This document shows, piece after piece, positions 37,690 through 49,416 of a DNA stretch of 64,000 nucleotides (its first letter is position 1; each line of letters begins with the position of its first letter). A program made the position numbers and the translations under genes. Source of the stretch: Anarhynchus alexandrinus (Eukaryota; Chordata; Aves; Charadriiformes; Charadriidae); NCBI GenBank assembly GCA_008711295.1, contig VUYV01000601.1, positions 80,752-144,751 of the forward strand. The letters are read 5' to 3'. The notes beneath the pieces were generated by a model that saw only the letters and a program-made list of their open reading frames with translations, did not search any database and was not told where the DNA came from.

Positions 37690-38268
37690 CTAAAAGATAT
37701 GAAAACAATGGGTAATTTTCTTTTCCAATGCCCTTTAAATCCCTTTCTGTCACCCATAATCAAAACGCAGATTTTGTGCATCTCAGAATTCAAAATTCTG
37801 GTCGGTCAAAGCAGGTATGACGCTAACAATTCTACCAGTTTTCAAGGGCTTTAGACTTGTGAATTAAGAGCTCTGAATGCACTTCTCCCACTAGACTTCT
37901 ATGAGAAAAGGTATACCATAGCTCAGGCATTTTTGGAACTTGCAGTCCGAGTCTGCAATTGCCAAAGCTGCCCTCAGTACATAGGAAATATGTGCATCTT
38001 CTTTTTCCAGATTTTAGTCTGCAAAATAAGGACATATTACGCACATCTGCTCACTGCTTAAAGCTGATCAATTCCTCTTAGCCTACGGGTGAAGCTGTTA
38101 AAAATGTAAATATGGTAGCAGGACAGAAAGAGAACGCCAGGGTCTTCCCAAAAGAACGGAACAAGAAAAGGAAAGCTTTCCAGATTTGGGACCAAAAGGA
38201 GATTTCCAGTGACCTACTGCTCGGATCACTGAAACCAGACAGTGCCCCCATTCACGTGCAATACTCAC
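37690..38268 (-). other. FRAS1: FRAS1 intron between VWC2 and VWC3
   Basis: A 579-bp phase-1 intron, the only phase-1 intron within the VWC block. No feature was seen. Confidence 0.85.
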
Positions 38269-38428
38269 GGCCAAGGCCCACACATTTGGGACAGCAGGAT
38301 CCCTGAGCAGCGTATTGCAGCTCCCCTCGTCCACACGTGAGGGCTGGGCAGGCCGTGGGGCTGCAGTTCACCTTCCCGTGGGCACAGGAGCACCGCACAC
38401 ATCCAGAGCTGGCCCACTGCGTGCCATG
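38269..38428 (-). CDS. FRAS1: FRAS1 window exon 3: VWC2
   Basis: A 160-bp exon that starts in phase 0 and ends one base into a codon. It begins HGTQWASSGCVRCSC and carries the whole VWC2 core: C10-x2-C13-x-C15-x6-C22-x4-C27-x4-C32, closing with CCPKC at residues 45-49. Unlike most VWC exons it includes the closing motif instead of leaving it to the next exon. The acceptor is CTGCAG|CATGGC and the donor C|GTGAGT. The reading frame stays open a short way upstream into the intron, but the CTGCAG acceptor and the fit to exon 2 decide the start. The exon is noticeably GC-rich compared with its flanks. Confidence 0.92.
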
Positions 38429-40309
38429 CTGCAGTGCACGACACAACCAAAGGCACAGAAAACACAAGCATGAATCCAGCTGCCAATGAGACCTGTAAAT
38501 ATATATTCTCCCTTTTAAGCCCCCCTCCACTTGTGTTAACTTTACTCTTTTGCAGGCCCAGACAATCTTTGCCCACTATAGCCCTTACTCCTGGCTGCAT
38601 TGTTGGGGCAAAAAGTCATTTAATATTGGTAAAGTAGCAAACCCAGAGATCATCCTGATTTTCTTTCCCGTTGCAGAGTGGCATCCAGCAACAACCCACT
38701 GCAAAACACCCAGGCTAGTGGATACATCCCCTCTCCACTACAGTTCTTGTAGGGCAAACTCTGAATTTAGAGACACGTTTTCTTTAGAGAAATATTCAAC
38801 GTGGGCCCCAACACACACCTGACCACGAGGTGGTCGGGTGAACCCCACCCACCCCACATACTTAACACACTTCACTACGAGTAAAATCTCATTAGATTCG
38901 GTTATTCATTAATGCAGAAACAAGTATCTCTACTTGGTGGCATGGTGAGGAAAAACTGGCCCCAAGAAGAAACATGTTGGTGTATTGCAACATTCTCCAA
39001 CAAATACAGACTGTTAATTTGTATAAAACATGCAATATTGAATTAGGCGGGGAGTAAAAAGGCTCTTGCCAGAGAGCGGATACAGATTTTCTTCGATGGA
39101 ACTACCACTAGGGCCAGCGTTGCTAGCTAGATACCTGTAGAACGAATGTCAAGTCCTAAAGCATTACAGTGGCTTACTGACAAAACAGAAAACTTCTCTC
39201 TTTAGGAAATCTGTGCCAACCATCAGGATGAGACTTTGCACTGACAAAAAAAATTGTTTAATGACCACCTCACGGTGGAATTGGGGTGTGACATATGACT
39301 ACAGGTATAAATACGCCTATAATCCCTGTGGGGATGCCTACTTATACACCTGACTGGCATCCCAAAGAACAGGCTTACAGAAGCCAAAAGCTGCACCAAG
39401 AATACAACACAGCAAAATGCAGCAACAACAAGAAGAAATATAATGTCATATGATATTATATAGTATCACCCAAATCACAGGCACAAAGAAATAGGAGAAG
39501 AGGATGGATGTGCTATCCCTCCTATTCCAGCCTTTGTCTCGCTCGTAGCAGATTCATGCTGGTCATGCCTCACGCTGAAACGGAGGGTTACAACATCCAT
39601 CTCAGGTGTAGAGTGTAAGGTCCAGACATTCAAATGTATCTGGGCATTTTAGCACATTTCTTAAGATTTGGACCTGACTTGCCTCTTGTCAAACAGAAAA
39701 GTCTTTAAGAGACCAGACATAGGACTTGGGTTCACTGTTAAGCCATTTTTCTACATTCGCCTATTGCTTGACATGATTCATTAACTACTACGCATGAATC
39801 TTTAATTTTTTCTTATCTGTAGACACTTATTCTTATTGTTTTGGCCTTTCAGCCCCCCTAGGTGAAACCACATCCTGGAACCTGCTTCTTGAATAATTCA
39901 GGATTACAAAATGCACAACAGCAATCAATCTCTACCCAGCATTAGATGGCTGCTGAGAAAAAAGCCTTATTTCAGGACAGCTAATATGTCAAGTTCAATG
40001 TGCTTTGCTCCCCTCCTAACACTACTATATTGCCTCAATCATCCACAGAAACAGCAAAGTGAATGAACGAGTGGGAAACTTTCTCCCCTTAAGCCAAGCA
40101 GGACACCCTATTGCTCAGCGACACTCCCTTTTTGCAAACCCTGCCGACCAAACTCCCGTTATATTACATTATCTGATCGTGACAGAATATAAGCCCAATT
40201 AACTATCCTTCTCTTGCATGTCAGCTAAGCATCCTTCATTGACGTGAACCAGACAGAGATCTAAAAACTGGGAAGGATTGCCCCTGCTGAGGAACATGAC
40301 AGCACTCAC
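38429..40309 (-). other. FRAS1: FRAS1 intron inside VWC2
   Basis: A 1.9 kb phase-0 intron between exons 2 and 3. It has almost no long open frames past 38822, and no repeat was recognised. Confidence 0.8.
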
Positions 40310-40402
40310 GCTGTGGATCTGTCCTTCATGCTGGCAAAATCCTTCAGGTCGGGAGGCACACTCAGGGCAGCACTTGTTGGGGGCTATTTGAAGAACTTCT
40401 CC
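40310..40402 (-). CDS. FRAS1: FRAS1 window exon 2: end of VWC1, start of VWC2
   Basis: A 31-codon exon, phase 0 on both sides, with acceptor TTTTTAG|GGAGAA and donor AGC|GTGAGT. It begins GEVLQIAPNK and then has the CCPEC motif (residues 11-15) that closes a VWC domain. The first cysteine of VWC2 follows at residue 23, and the exon ends just before the HGTQW that opens the next one. Splitting each VWC between its first cysteine and its tryptophan is the rule for most of the VWC exons here. Confidence 0.92.
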
Positions 40403-43400
40403 CTAAAAAGACAGAAGAATCCAATAAGCCGTACACATGAAATACAGACTTTAACATGAAGGTAAAGACACGGGGCCCTGCTGGACCCAGTGCTCTCAGT
40501 TTAGAGAGGAAACCTATTAAGTGAAATACACAATGCTGCTACACCAGATCCCTTTGTTGAGAGGTGGCACATCAGTCGGCTGTATTTGACATTTTACCAC
40601 CAAAACAACAGCAGAAGAAGTGACTCCCCTAACAGTACAATTAGGAAGCCCCCAGCTGAATTAGTTCTCAAACCAGAATGAAGAATAGAAAGCACTTATT
40701 CAAGACAAAACCCAAGATTATTCACTGAAGGACCCCTGAGAAACGCGGTATAGATGTAATTTTTTCAACAGATAGTTTTCTACATGTACAGGATGGATCT
40801 CAGTCTAACATTTCACCACACCATCAGCGCGGCTGGCAAGCAGAATGAATGTGCATCCATTAACTGTACCTCTTTGGCTTAATAATCACCACCTTTTTTT
40901 TAATAATGCTACTTTAAAATTAACTGAAAACTACTGACCGCTTCCAACCACAGCATAGTCTGGTGATGCTACTACTACTTCGCTTTGCACGTTCCAGGGG
41001 CTGAGCAAGCTGACCACTTGCTACGTCCTGTTCGGCAGCAGGGAAAAAGATGACGCTGATGGAAGCAGCTCATCAGACGAAGGGCAAAACACATCCGTAA
41101 AGACATCGGCCAATGCTGGGAAGGATCCTGGACTCCTGTCATTGAAAACGCCCCCGTGGACCCTCCAAAGCAATGCTTTCATGTTCCTCCCCGCTGCATG
41201 TTGAACACCGCAGGCCTGGCACAGTGTCCCACAGAGAGGACAGCATCAGCTGCTGGAGGATCTTATTTTGCAAGGGTGTCTGTCACTGATGGCAACTGCA
41301 CCTGAGGGCCCCCGGCACTACCTGAGGTACCACAGATCTCAGCATTTTCCTCCCACAGCTAATAACAAAAAAAAAGACCAAACAATTTTACTGATGTGAG
41401 TATGGGAGCTGGAGAGGGAGAAAACAGAAAACCAAAACCAGAGAAGAACATGTCAGGTTCGGGAAGTGAAATGTAGAGAAGTTTTATCCATGAGGTCACC
41501 TTCTTCAAAATATTGCAAAGGTGTTTCTCAGGAGACATACTGCATCCTTTCCATTTTGAAAGGGTAAGGGATTCCTGCTCAGAAGGGAGTCATGAAGACA
41601 CTGCGATGCCAAAAAATTGTCTTACTTTTCAATTCTCTGTTTGTATGATAAAAGCAACCAGAATAATTTGAAATGTCACGATTTCCTTTCTCTGTTTTCT
41701 AAAAGAAACATTTTGATTTTTCAAACTGAAAAAGGTTTCTCACTTCAATGTTTCCTTCAATGCCTTGTTTTTTAGGAGGTGGGAAACAAAATTAAGTATT
41801 TCATTTAGCTTAAACCATTAAACTCTATTCAACTGTAATCCTGCTGTGGAGAAACTGTTCTTGGTTGTTGGTTTGGTTTGGTTCACACAAAAGAAATAAT
41901 GTTTGCTGATTTTCCACCTACTCAAAGCATTCGGTATGCACAGCAGTAGGTTTTACATACAAATGTTTAGAACACCACTGGGTATGCTTTTTGCAAAGAC
42001 TGCCTGGTTTTGTTTACGCCTTGTCGCTGTAAACAAGATCAGCAATATTAGCATAAACCTCATAATAAGCATACAAGAAATAAACCATGGAGACGAATGG
42101 CGATTTCTGACCTTGTTCATCAGTGGTGTGTTTATACTTGAAGGATGAACAGATTTTTTTCTCCTGGAATCCTTGATGATCCTTTTCAACATTTAAATGG
42201 CCAGACCTTTACAGAACACTTAAACTCTTTGTCTTGAGTATTACCCATGTCCAGGAGTCACACAGATTCATGTCACACTATAAATCTATTTCCCTTTATA
42301 AGCTTTAGAGTTGCCACCTTTTCATTTACCCAGTTTTTTAAAATGAACAACCCACTATCTAACCCACTCATTGTTACGTGTGCCACGACGGCACTCTTTT
42401 TATTTCTTTCCTCTTTAGTATAAAAAATTCCAAGTACTTCAGTCTTCCTTTAATCAATACACAGAGATAATAACAGGGAAAACCAGTAAGAATCAAAATT
42501 ATTTCCTCGTTAATGCTGTCACATTGGAAAACATTTTAACCTGCTTCAAAAAGCCATATAATTATATTGGCAGTGCCTCTTTAAAACACTAATTTTCATT
42601 GTCATTCGCGCATACTACCCCAGTAATCCAGATGCTAATGCAAGACCAATTCCACGGCCAATTAGCTGTAACCATTAATGAAGGCTCAGACAGAGAAAGA
42701 TAAACAGGAGACAATGAACGCTCAACAACCATCACAAGGCAGAGGAAACTGAAAGACGGACAATCTCAGCTCTGTTGTTATTCATCAGAGTGGAAAGCGT
42801 CTATCTGCATGTTTGAGGGAGACCCAGCTCAACCTTCAAATGAAGGGTGACTGGAAGCTGGGCTCATGCTGGGAGGTCCAAACCCAGCTCAGGGGCTTTC
42901 TTTGGGGACCAGACCTGCCCTTGGAGCACAGGCAGCCTGCAAGCTGTTCCAACACCAACCCTCTGGCTGTAGTGTGGCGAAGGAGACAAAGGCTTCACAC
43001 GCTGGGTTTTGCCTATGTGTTTCTTTGCACAGGTTTGCATCAATGAGAAGTGAAAGGGCACAGAGACTCTGCCTGACCCTGAGCAGTCACGCGCACCCTG
43101 GGAGGCGAAACGGGATTTCACTGCTCCCTCTTGCTTCCCCCAAATCCTACTGTGAATCAGACATTCAGGTTCAAAGAGAGCTGAGCCCAGATGGTTGATA
43201 CGGCAGCTGTCACCATGGTGTACAAAGATAAGCAACCAGCTCACCTCTGCCAGTTGCTCCAGGGAAACACCTCGTGCTGCATCCTTTTTGTGACCCTCTT
43301 AATACAAAAGAAGCTTTGCTTCCACAGGGACTGCAGGATCAATTACCCCAACTGCTCCCACCATTCCTTTACATGTAACACAGCGCGGCGGACCCAAACA

Positions 43401-43527
43401 AGCATTTTGAGATATAACTGTTCCAGGGGTTTAAAGCAGGGGAAGGCTGGGAACTCCAGAGTGACCTGACATTTCTCCCACCACCCAGGACAGGTCAGCT
43501 GGCATCTGGACAGTTGCAGCCCCTTAC
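40403..43527 (-). other. FRAS1: FRAS1 intron inside VWC1
   Basis: A 3.1 kb phase-0 intron between exons 1 and 2. A short GGTTT-type repeat lies at 41861-41883. Otherwise I see nothing. Confidence 0.8.
41861..41883. repeat. Short GGTTT-type repeat
   Basis: Irregular units of TTGG, TTGTTGG and TTTGG follow each other in the VWC1 intron. This is low-complexity sequence. Confidence 0.6.
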
Positions 43528-43635
43528 CTTCTGAAAGTCACACTGAGGGTGTTTGCAGACGGTAGGTTCACAGGTGACAATATTGCTACGGCAACGGCAG
43601 TCTTGGCAAGAATCTGGCTTCCAAATTGTGTTATT
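43528..43635 (-). CDS. FRAS1: FRAS1 window exon 1: VWC1 core
   Basis: This is the most upstream coding exon found, 36 codons, phase 0 at both ends. The peptide opens NNTIWKPDSCQDCRC and shows the VWC cysteine spacing C10-x2-C13-x-C15-x6-C22-x4-C27-x4-C32. The tryptophan five residues before the first cysteine recurs at the start of the other VWC core exons. The first Asn is in an N-N-T glycosylation sequon. The acceptor reads TTTGCAG and the donor AAG|GTAAGG. In mammalian FRAS1 this segment follows closely after the signal peptide, so one small upstream exon carrying the secretion signal and first VWC cysteine is expected further right. I found no convincing candidate for it in this window. 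Confidence 0.92.
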
Positions 43636-43750
43636 CTGCAAATAAACATAAGTTTTAAATTAGACCCATACAGCACAAGGCGTGTACTATTTTACGCAAC
43701 AGCAAATGGTTCAAATAGCCCAATACAGACAGAGTAATCTCTGGAACAGA

Positions 43751-43765
43751 CCCCCCCTCCCTCCC
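43751..43765 (-). other. G-quadruplex motif near first visible exon
   Basis: The plus strand reads C7-T-C3-T-C3, so the FRAS1 sense strand reads GGG-A-GGG-A-G7. The G7 run can supply two G-triplets with a one-base loop, giving a three-tetrad motif with very short loops. It lies about 115 nt upstream of the exon 1 acceptor in transcript sense and would also be present in the pre-mRNA. Confidence 0.7.
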
Positions 43766-44980
43766 ACACGCTTATCAGGTGCAACTTTGGTACTACTCAT
43801 TCCATAACTTCAAACACACAGTTGAAAGACAAGGCCATGCATGGCAAATAATCCACTCCAATGGCAAGACAATCGATAGGACTTAACCTCCAATAACCTC
43901 AAGGCGATTATGGCCTCTCGGGGAAACTTCTCTCTAATGAAGTTCAGACTGTCCAAACTGCAGCTACTGCTCCGATCACAGCTTGTGCGGAGGCACCTGA
44001 GCCAGCCTTGAGGCTGACCCACTCCTGGACAGACAGCTGCGGCACCATCCAGCACCCCATGAGCTGATGGGGAATGCAGGTAAATAGTGACGTGCCCGAA
44101 TCCCAACGAGCCGTTGAACAGAACATTCAAAATTTTCAGTCTGGAGGATCATGGAAATAAAAAGTTCTCGTGTCAAAACCATGATGTAAACTGTGCTCAT
44201 TACGTTAGGCTGTAACATGGAAGGAAAGGTCTAAAGAGCCTAAGATGCAATTAAACTGATCTGGTCAAAAACGCTGAATGCACAGCCAGGTATGAACAGG
44301 CTCTGACCAAGCAGACAGTCCAACAGATTTGGAAATAGCTGTCGCCACCACTCAATCAGTGCACCCAACTGGAACACCCACAGCTAATTCGCAAGGGTTT
44401 CCACCACCCCTGCTTGACCCCTTTCTCATTCCCTTCGCGCTGAGGTCATGATCCCACGCCGCCACCATGCTTTCCTAAGGCAGCTCAGGCCCTCAGCCCG
44501 TTGCTTGGACACTTGCCAGACTTCTCCTTCTCTCCCGCCAGTTTCTCCAAGGTCTGAGCAGCCACTTGGGACTCATTACTTTTGGTAGGATGCTTGGAAA
44601 ACAAAGCCTTTCTCTTTACTCCTGAACACTGACTTCCAGCCATCCTGATACCAAACAGCATCAGCAGGACCCTGGAGAAGCGGCCAAGTCTGCCTGTCAC
44701 CCCCATTCCTATGAAAATGTCTCGCCTGCACTCAGCTCCTCTGCAGTGTCCCTTCAGCCATGCCAAGGATCCTTTCTTCGGCAGTTTAAAAAAACCAACC
44801 AGTAACTATGTACGGAGGTAATCTGAATGATACGATTGCTACGTTTGCATTTAATTATCTGTTTTTATAAGCCTTCAGTTAAATCCACCAAAAGAAAATG
44901 GAAAGACGGACGTCAGTTTCTCATGTTAACAACTCTTTTCCATCAGACAACCGCTGTGGGTACACCAGTCTAAATTTACG

Positions 44981-45005
44981 CCACACAGGAAATTTTCCTG
45001 TGTGG
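44981..45005. promoter_or_regulatory. Perfect 25-bp palindrome, possible ETS/NF-kB/RUNX site
   Basis: Two 12-bp arms, CCACACAGGAAA and TTTCCTGTGTGG, are exact reverse complements around a single T. The centre GGAAATTTTCC resembles a Rel/NF-kB or NFAT dimer site, each arm has an ETS-type AGGAA core, and TGTGGT at the right edge fits a RUNX site. The regulatory role is inference from motif resemblance; the symmetry is seen directly. Confidence 0.55.
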
Positions 45006-48000
45006 TACAGACAGCCGTGCCGTTATCCAAGCCATTAAGCCTCATTTTTAATTGACTTGAAAGAAGACCAGACTTTGCTACTCATTTACATGATATAGTG
45101 ATTTACTCCAATAAGTCAATTTACTCACAGCGTAAAGTACGACTCAGGCAAATTAAGATATGAAAAGATGATTAACAGTTTCCTACTAAGAACACGTTTA
45201 GGGCTAACTACTAAAACTGTTAAGCATCATGATAAAACGCTGAAATGTGCCTTAAAGGCCCATTAGACTGCTTAATGAGAGCAAAAAAATCTTGAAAAAT
45301 CTGGCCACTTGCTCAGGCACTTACGCAGAAGCTGCCGGCTGCTGCGCTCTTCTGAAAACGTAAATGTGATGTACTTCAAAGCAGCCTGCGCAAGCCACGG
45401 GGAGAGGCGATTCATAGGTGTCTAACAAGGTTTTGCCACACCTGCGGGACTGGAGGAGGGCACTGATAGAGGTTCTCTCTTCTTTGACCCGTCCTGCATC
45501 CAGGGCCGACTGCCGAATAGAAAAGGCTGGTTGCCTCCTCTCTGAAACAGCGCTTTTTGTCAAAACAGAACGGCTTACGCTACGATGCTGGATCAAGAGC
45601 GCAACCCTGCAAACAGCAGGATAACCAGAGATACTGCTAACAAATCCCGGTGTTTCTTCACTGCTTTACAAAAGCATTTCATTCATATCGAACTGTGCTC
45701 TTCTCTCGTGGCAAGGTAACAACCACTCCAGCAGAATCAGAAACTTAGGGAGATTTTCTGTCAGTGTGCTGATGGTGGCAACACCAACCTTGGTAACAGC
45801 AAGAGGTGGCGATAAGTGTACAGCCCCGTGGGGCAAGATATCAGCAGGACACAGAGAGGTGGTAATTTCTGCTCTGGTAACACTGCTGGTTCTCCTCTCG
45901 CATACACACGGCTGCGGCTGTACAGCAGAAACCTGGACTTCATCTCTGCCAGCAGGTTTATGGTGCAGTTACAAAATAAATTCAGGTTAAGTTACATGGG
46001 TGCCAAGCTTTGGCTAGTGCACACATTGGAGTTAACTCATTCTGCTCTCTTTAACAAAGCTTTATCCTACTCAGATCCACCCTAAGACTCCTAAAACCAC
46101 GGTAACACCCAGAACTCCTAATATCTTCCCACTGCCAAAAAGCGACGTTTAATCTGTTTGACAAAACCATTTGATATATCTATGGATATATTCCTTCCCT
46201 TGTTTGTTTCCAGCCCGAAGGAGAATCCCAAAGCAGTGGGTGGCAAAGGAGAAAATCTGTGCGAGAATGATGTCAACAGCGCAAAGCAGCCTGCACTTTA
46301 AAACCGGCAGCTCCCCGCAGGGTGAGGCTGCTGTCTCAGAAGCCAGCCGTGGGGTGAGCACCGAGAGAGGAAAGGGAGAGAACAGATGTAGTGCCTCATC
46401 ACTCGGATCTCCTAAAACTTCACCCCGTGGCCTCTCTCCTTTATTAAAAAGAAAATAAAATATTTGCATAGTGGAATAATGGCCAAAGGACATGGCATGA
46501 GGTCAGCACAGAGCCACACTTACTCACATTTTGAGACTTAAATGCTCAAGTTTCTGATAAGAAAACCCTCTTTTTGGTCTTCTCCATCCCCTATTTTCTG
46601 TTATAGTCTAAGCAGGCTGGCTTCTATCTATCTCAAATCAGCTTCTTCTAAGTCCACCCGGCAGATGCCTGGAAGCATCCGCACGCGTCAGTGATTTCCA
46701 TTTGCCAGGTGTCAGATCAAAACTGGCACATCTCTGCAGAGGTTTCAAGAATTCAGAATCTAGTTAATAGTCAGGAAACTACTACCTGATTTTTCAGACA
46801 TGAGAGTCTACCAGACAGTTCACGGGTCTTGGTGTTCAGCTCTTTTGACAGTTCAACATTTAGCTTAAGATTCCTGGCAACGGAGCAACAGACCTGACCT
46901 CAAATTTGAAAAGTCTGGCGACAGTTAAGTTTACTGATTTCTCTACAGAAAGCCGGGGGTTTTATTCTCTGTAATGCTACCAAACGTCTGAACGTTACAG
47001 TCACAGTAAATTGAGCAAAACGCAACGCTCTGGCTACGAGCCATTTGAAGTGCAAGGCCATTTAATTCCTTTGAGATGGGAGAGAAAAGCAGCACGTGTA
47101 CTTCATACACATGGGGGAAATACATAAAAGAAAGGGGAGGTTATTGCAACAATTACTCTGGTGGTATTCCTGGGTGCTGACTATTTTAGGATCACATTTC
47201 AAACTAATTTTAATTTGTTCCCTATTTACATGGAAGTGGGTAGCTGATGGCTGCTAATAAAAAGATTTATTGGTACATATTTAGAGCTCTTATGACCTGG
47301 AGAACGCAGACTACTAGTATTTTAATTATACTTTTTGTTTCTTTCATTTCAAATGTGCAACCAAACATGGGCCAACAGCTTAAGAATGTTCTTCCCAGTT
47401 TTGCCCCTAGCTAAGTGTGAGATCTCGGTTCCACTCAAGTTAGGGTAACATTCCAGTGACACAGAGCCCCAGTATTATACGAAAGGCTCAAAAGTCACTC
47501 TGCAGATAGGAGCTGAGATACTAATTACTCAGCTGCAAAATGAGGATCCCACCTACTTGTCCTGCACGCTCTAAGGCTTTGTTAGCATTCATCCAGCACT
47601 TACAAGGACACTTTAGAGCTCCCAGGTATTACTACTTTAAACTTAAAACAAGACTTTTTGGTAGACATTTCAAGAACTGCTGTAAATCCGCCTTACGTCT
47701 TCTCCAAGGCACCATACCTCAGTGGACAAATTATCTGCTACAATTTAAGCACTGAATTCCTATCCTGTTAAGAGTGTACTTTTATCAACGACAATTTAAG
47801 AGGCTTTTTCCTTACAAGTACTAATATAATTAACAGTATAAATAATGAAATACCGTGCACAGAGCACTTTGAAGATGGAAAGCACTCCTTAAGCGCCAAG
47901 CAGTGCCACCATAATTTATTAATTCTTTGGATTTCCCTACATCAAAAGAAGAAATGATACCTAATTTAACTGAATTTTAAAACGCCACGCTGCAAGAAGA

Positions 48001-48984
48001 GATATCTACATTACTTGGTCGGTTTGAGGAACAGGGGCCAAAAAACCAAGATATGCTCACAAAGCTTTAGAGCTTGCAGGCACCCAGACACAAGATGAAA
48101 TAAAATAAAACCCGAGACACAGGAGCAGAGTGCAAGCACATACTGGGTTTGGAGAATACTGATGAGGATTTAGGAAAAGGCAGGAGAGAGAGCGGAAGAG
48201 CTGCACATTAAGAAAAGGGTAAGAAGAGGAGGCAAGAAAGCAACCAGCAGTAAAAGCAAAGGAGGTTTGAAGCAAAGAATAAGCAAAAGAGACAAAGAGC
48301 AGACACGGCGCGGAAGCGGGATCCCAGAGCAGCTGTGAGCACTCATGGTTTGCTGTTGCCACACTGTCACATTAACCGGAGCACAGAAAGACCTCAACCT
48401 CTTTGACCATGGCTTTTTCCACTGGCTATCATAACTTCGTACGGCTGCACCTGTTCCTCTTCTACCTCAGAAAAAAAATTGCCCAACAAATCAAAAATAA
48501 TCGGAGTCCGCTATTAATACGTAAAAAGCCTCAGTAATTTGATCAGATGCCGCTTAACATGGCATATCATCACACTAGATAACAATCCCTGCTCTATTCT
48601 TGTGCAGTGACTGTGGAAATAAGAAGCACACAACAGCTGGTTTGTGTCCTCCCCCCAGCCCCCTTCCTGTTTCTTACAGCTTCATGAAAATACTCAGTCA
48701 ATCCATAAAATGTCGCTGGATGCTGGATTGTCCTCTGTAGCACGCCAGACTTGTAAAGCCGGTCATCTGGTTGGCAGCATTGCTGCAATTACTAAGCAGG
48801 GTGAAAACAGCAATCTACAGCTGAAGCCTTAATGGTAGCCAGGAATTAAGCTAGAAATTTTTACTGTCATGACGAAAAACAAGGTGGTTGTTATTGCTTA
48901 TCATGTACCCTACTAATTACCTTTCCTGCTTTTATGAGAAAGGAGCAAAACTCATGCAATTAGCTTTCCAAGGAGCTGCTCTGT

Positions 48985-49135
48985 CTGCAGGCTGCCGGAC
49001 GCATGCGAGGGTGCCACTCTCGCTTTTGGGAGCCCGGGGAGAGGGGCTGCCGCTCCGCTGGGAGCGATGCGCCAACAGGCCCCCAGCCCGAGCGCTCCCC
49101 GACACAGGCACCGGCTCGGATTTACTTCAGAATTC
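48985..49135. promoter_or_regulatory. Small CpG-rich patch in the upstream intron
   Basis: About 14 CpG dinucleotides fall within some 140 bp of GC-rich sequence, bounded on the left by ordinary A/T-rich intron and fading into moderately CpG-containing sequence on the right. This local CpG density stands out in the upstream intron. It could be an alternative promoter, an enhancer or a GC-rich relic; no TATA box or splice-donor-bounded first exon was identified. Confidence 0.4.
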
Positions 49136-49404
49136 GTCCTCTGCTGGAGACAACTGAGGAAAGGCAGGTATCGGATGTCTCGGAGGAGAAATACCAGGCG
49201 GCTTTGTTGAAATCCAGAGCAATTACACTTTTGGTAACAATTACCAGCATCACCCACCGGCTGCCAAGTGAGGAGACTTGGCAGCGCACTAACATCGCTT
49301 GCATTTATCATTTCCACTCCAATTAGTTGACAATACCAGGCAATTGGCTGAATAAACCCAAAAGTAAGGGAAGCTGAGAGCGCGCTACGTGGTCTGTGGG
49401 GATA

Positions 49405-49416
49405 TCCATTAATGGA
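49405..49416. promoter_or_regulatory. TAAT-type palindrome TCCATTAATGGA
   Basis: A perfect 12-bp palindrome whose centre contains back-to-back homeodomain cores (ATTA/TAAT). It is about 270 bp from the CpG-rich patch, in a stretch with further TAATT-type motifs (for example 49320-49325). A function is only inferred. Confidence 0.35.

Larger units (their letters stand above)
559..43635 (-). other. FRAS1: FRAS1 gene, internal coding part (18 exons, VWC and FU region)
   Basis: Eighteen exons on the minus strand join into one continuous frame of 2,428 nt. The conceptual product has six VWC domains (about residues 1-370 of the visible part) followed by nine FU repeats (about 371-809). In known vertebrates only FRAS1 has this order: FREM1, FREM2 and FREM3 share the downstream CSPG repeats but lack the VWC/FU front. 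FRAS1 is a single-pass extracellular matrix protein of embryonic basement membranes that assembles with FREM1 and FREM2; its loss causes Fraser syndrome in people and blebbing in mice. The gene enters from beyond 64000 and leaves beyond 1, so signal peptide, CSPG repeats, Calx-beta domains and membrane anchor are not in view. Splice borders were read by eye; identity rests on domain order and close similarity to remembered mammalian FRAS1. Confidence 0.95.

Noticed and set aside
38429..38530. Extension of exon 3 upstream in the open frame
   Set aside because: The CTGCAG acceptor and the exact join with exon 2 (phase 0, VWC spacing) place the start at 38428.
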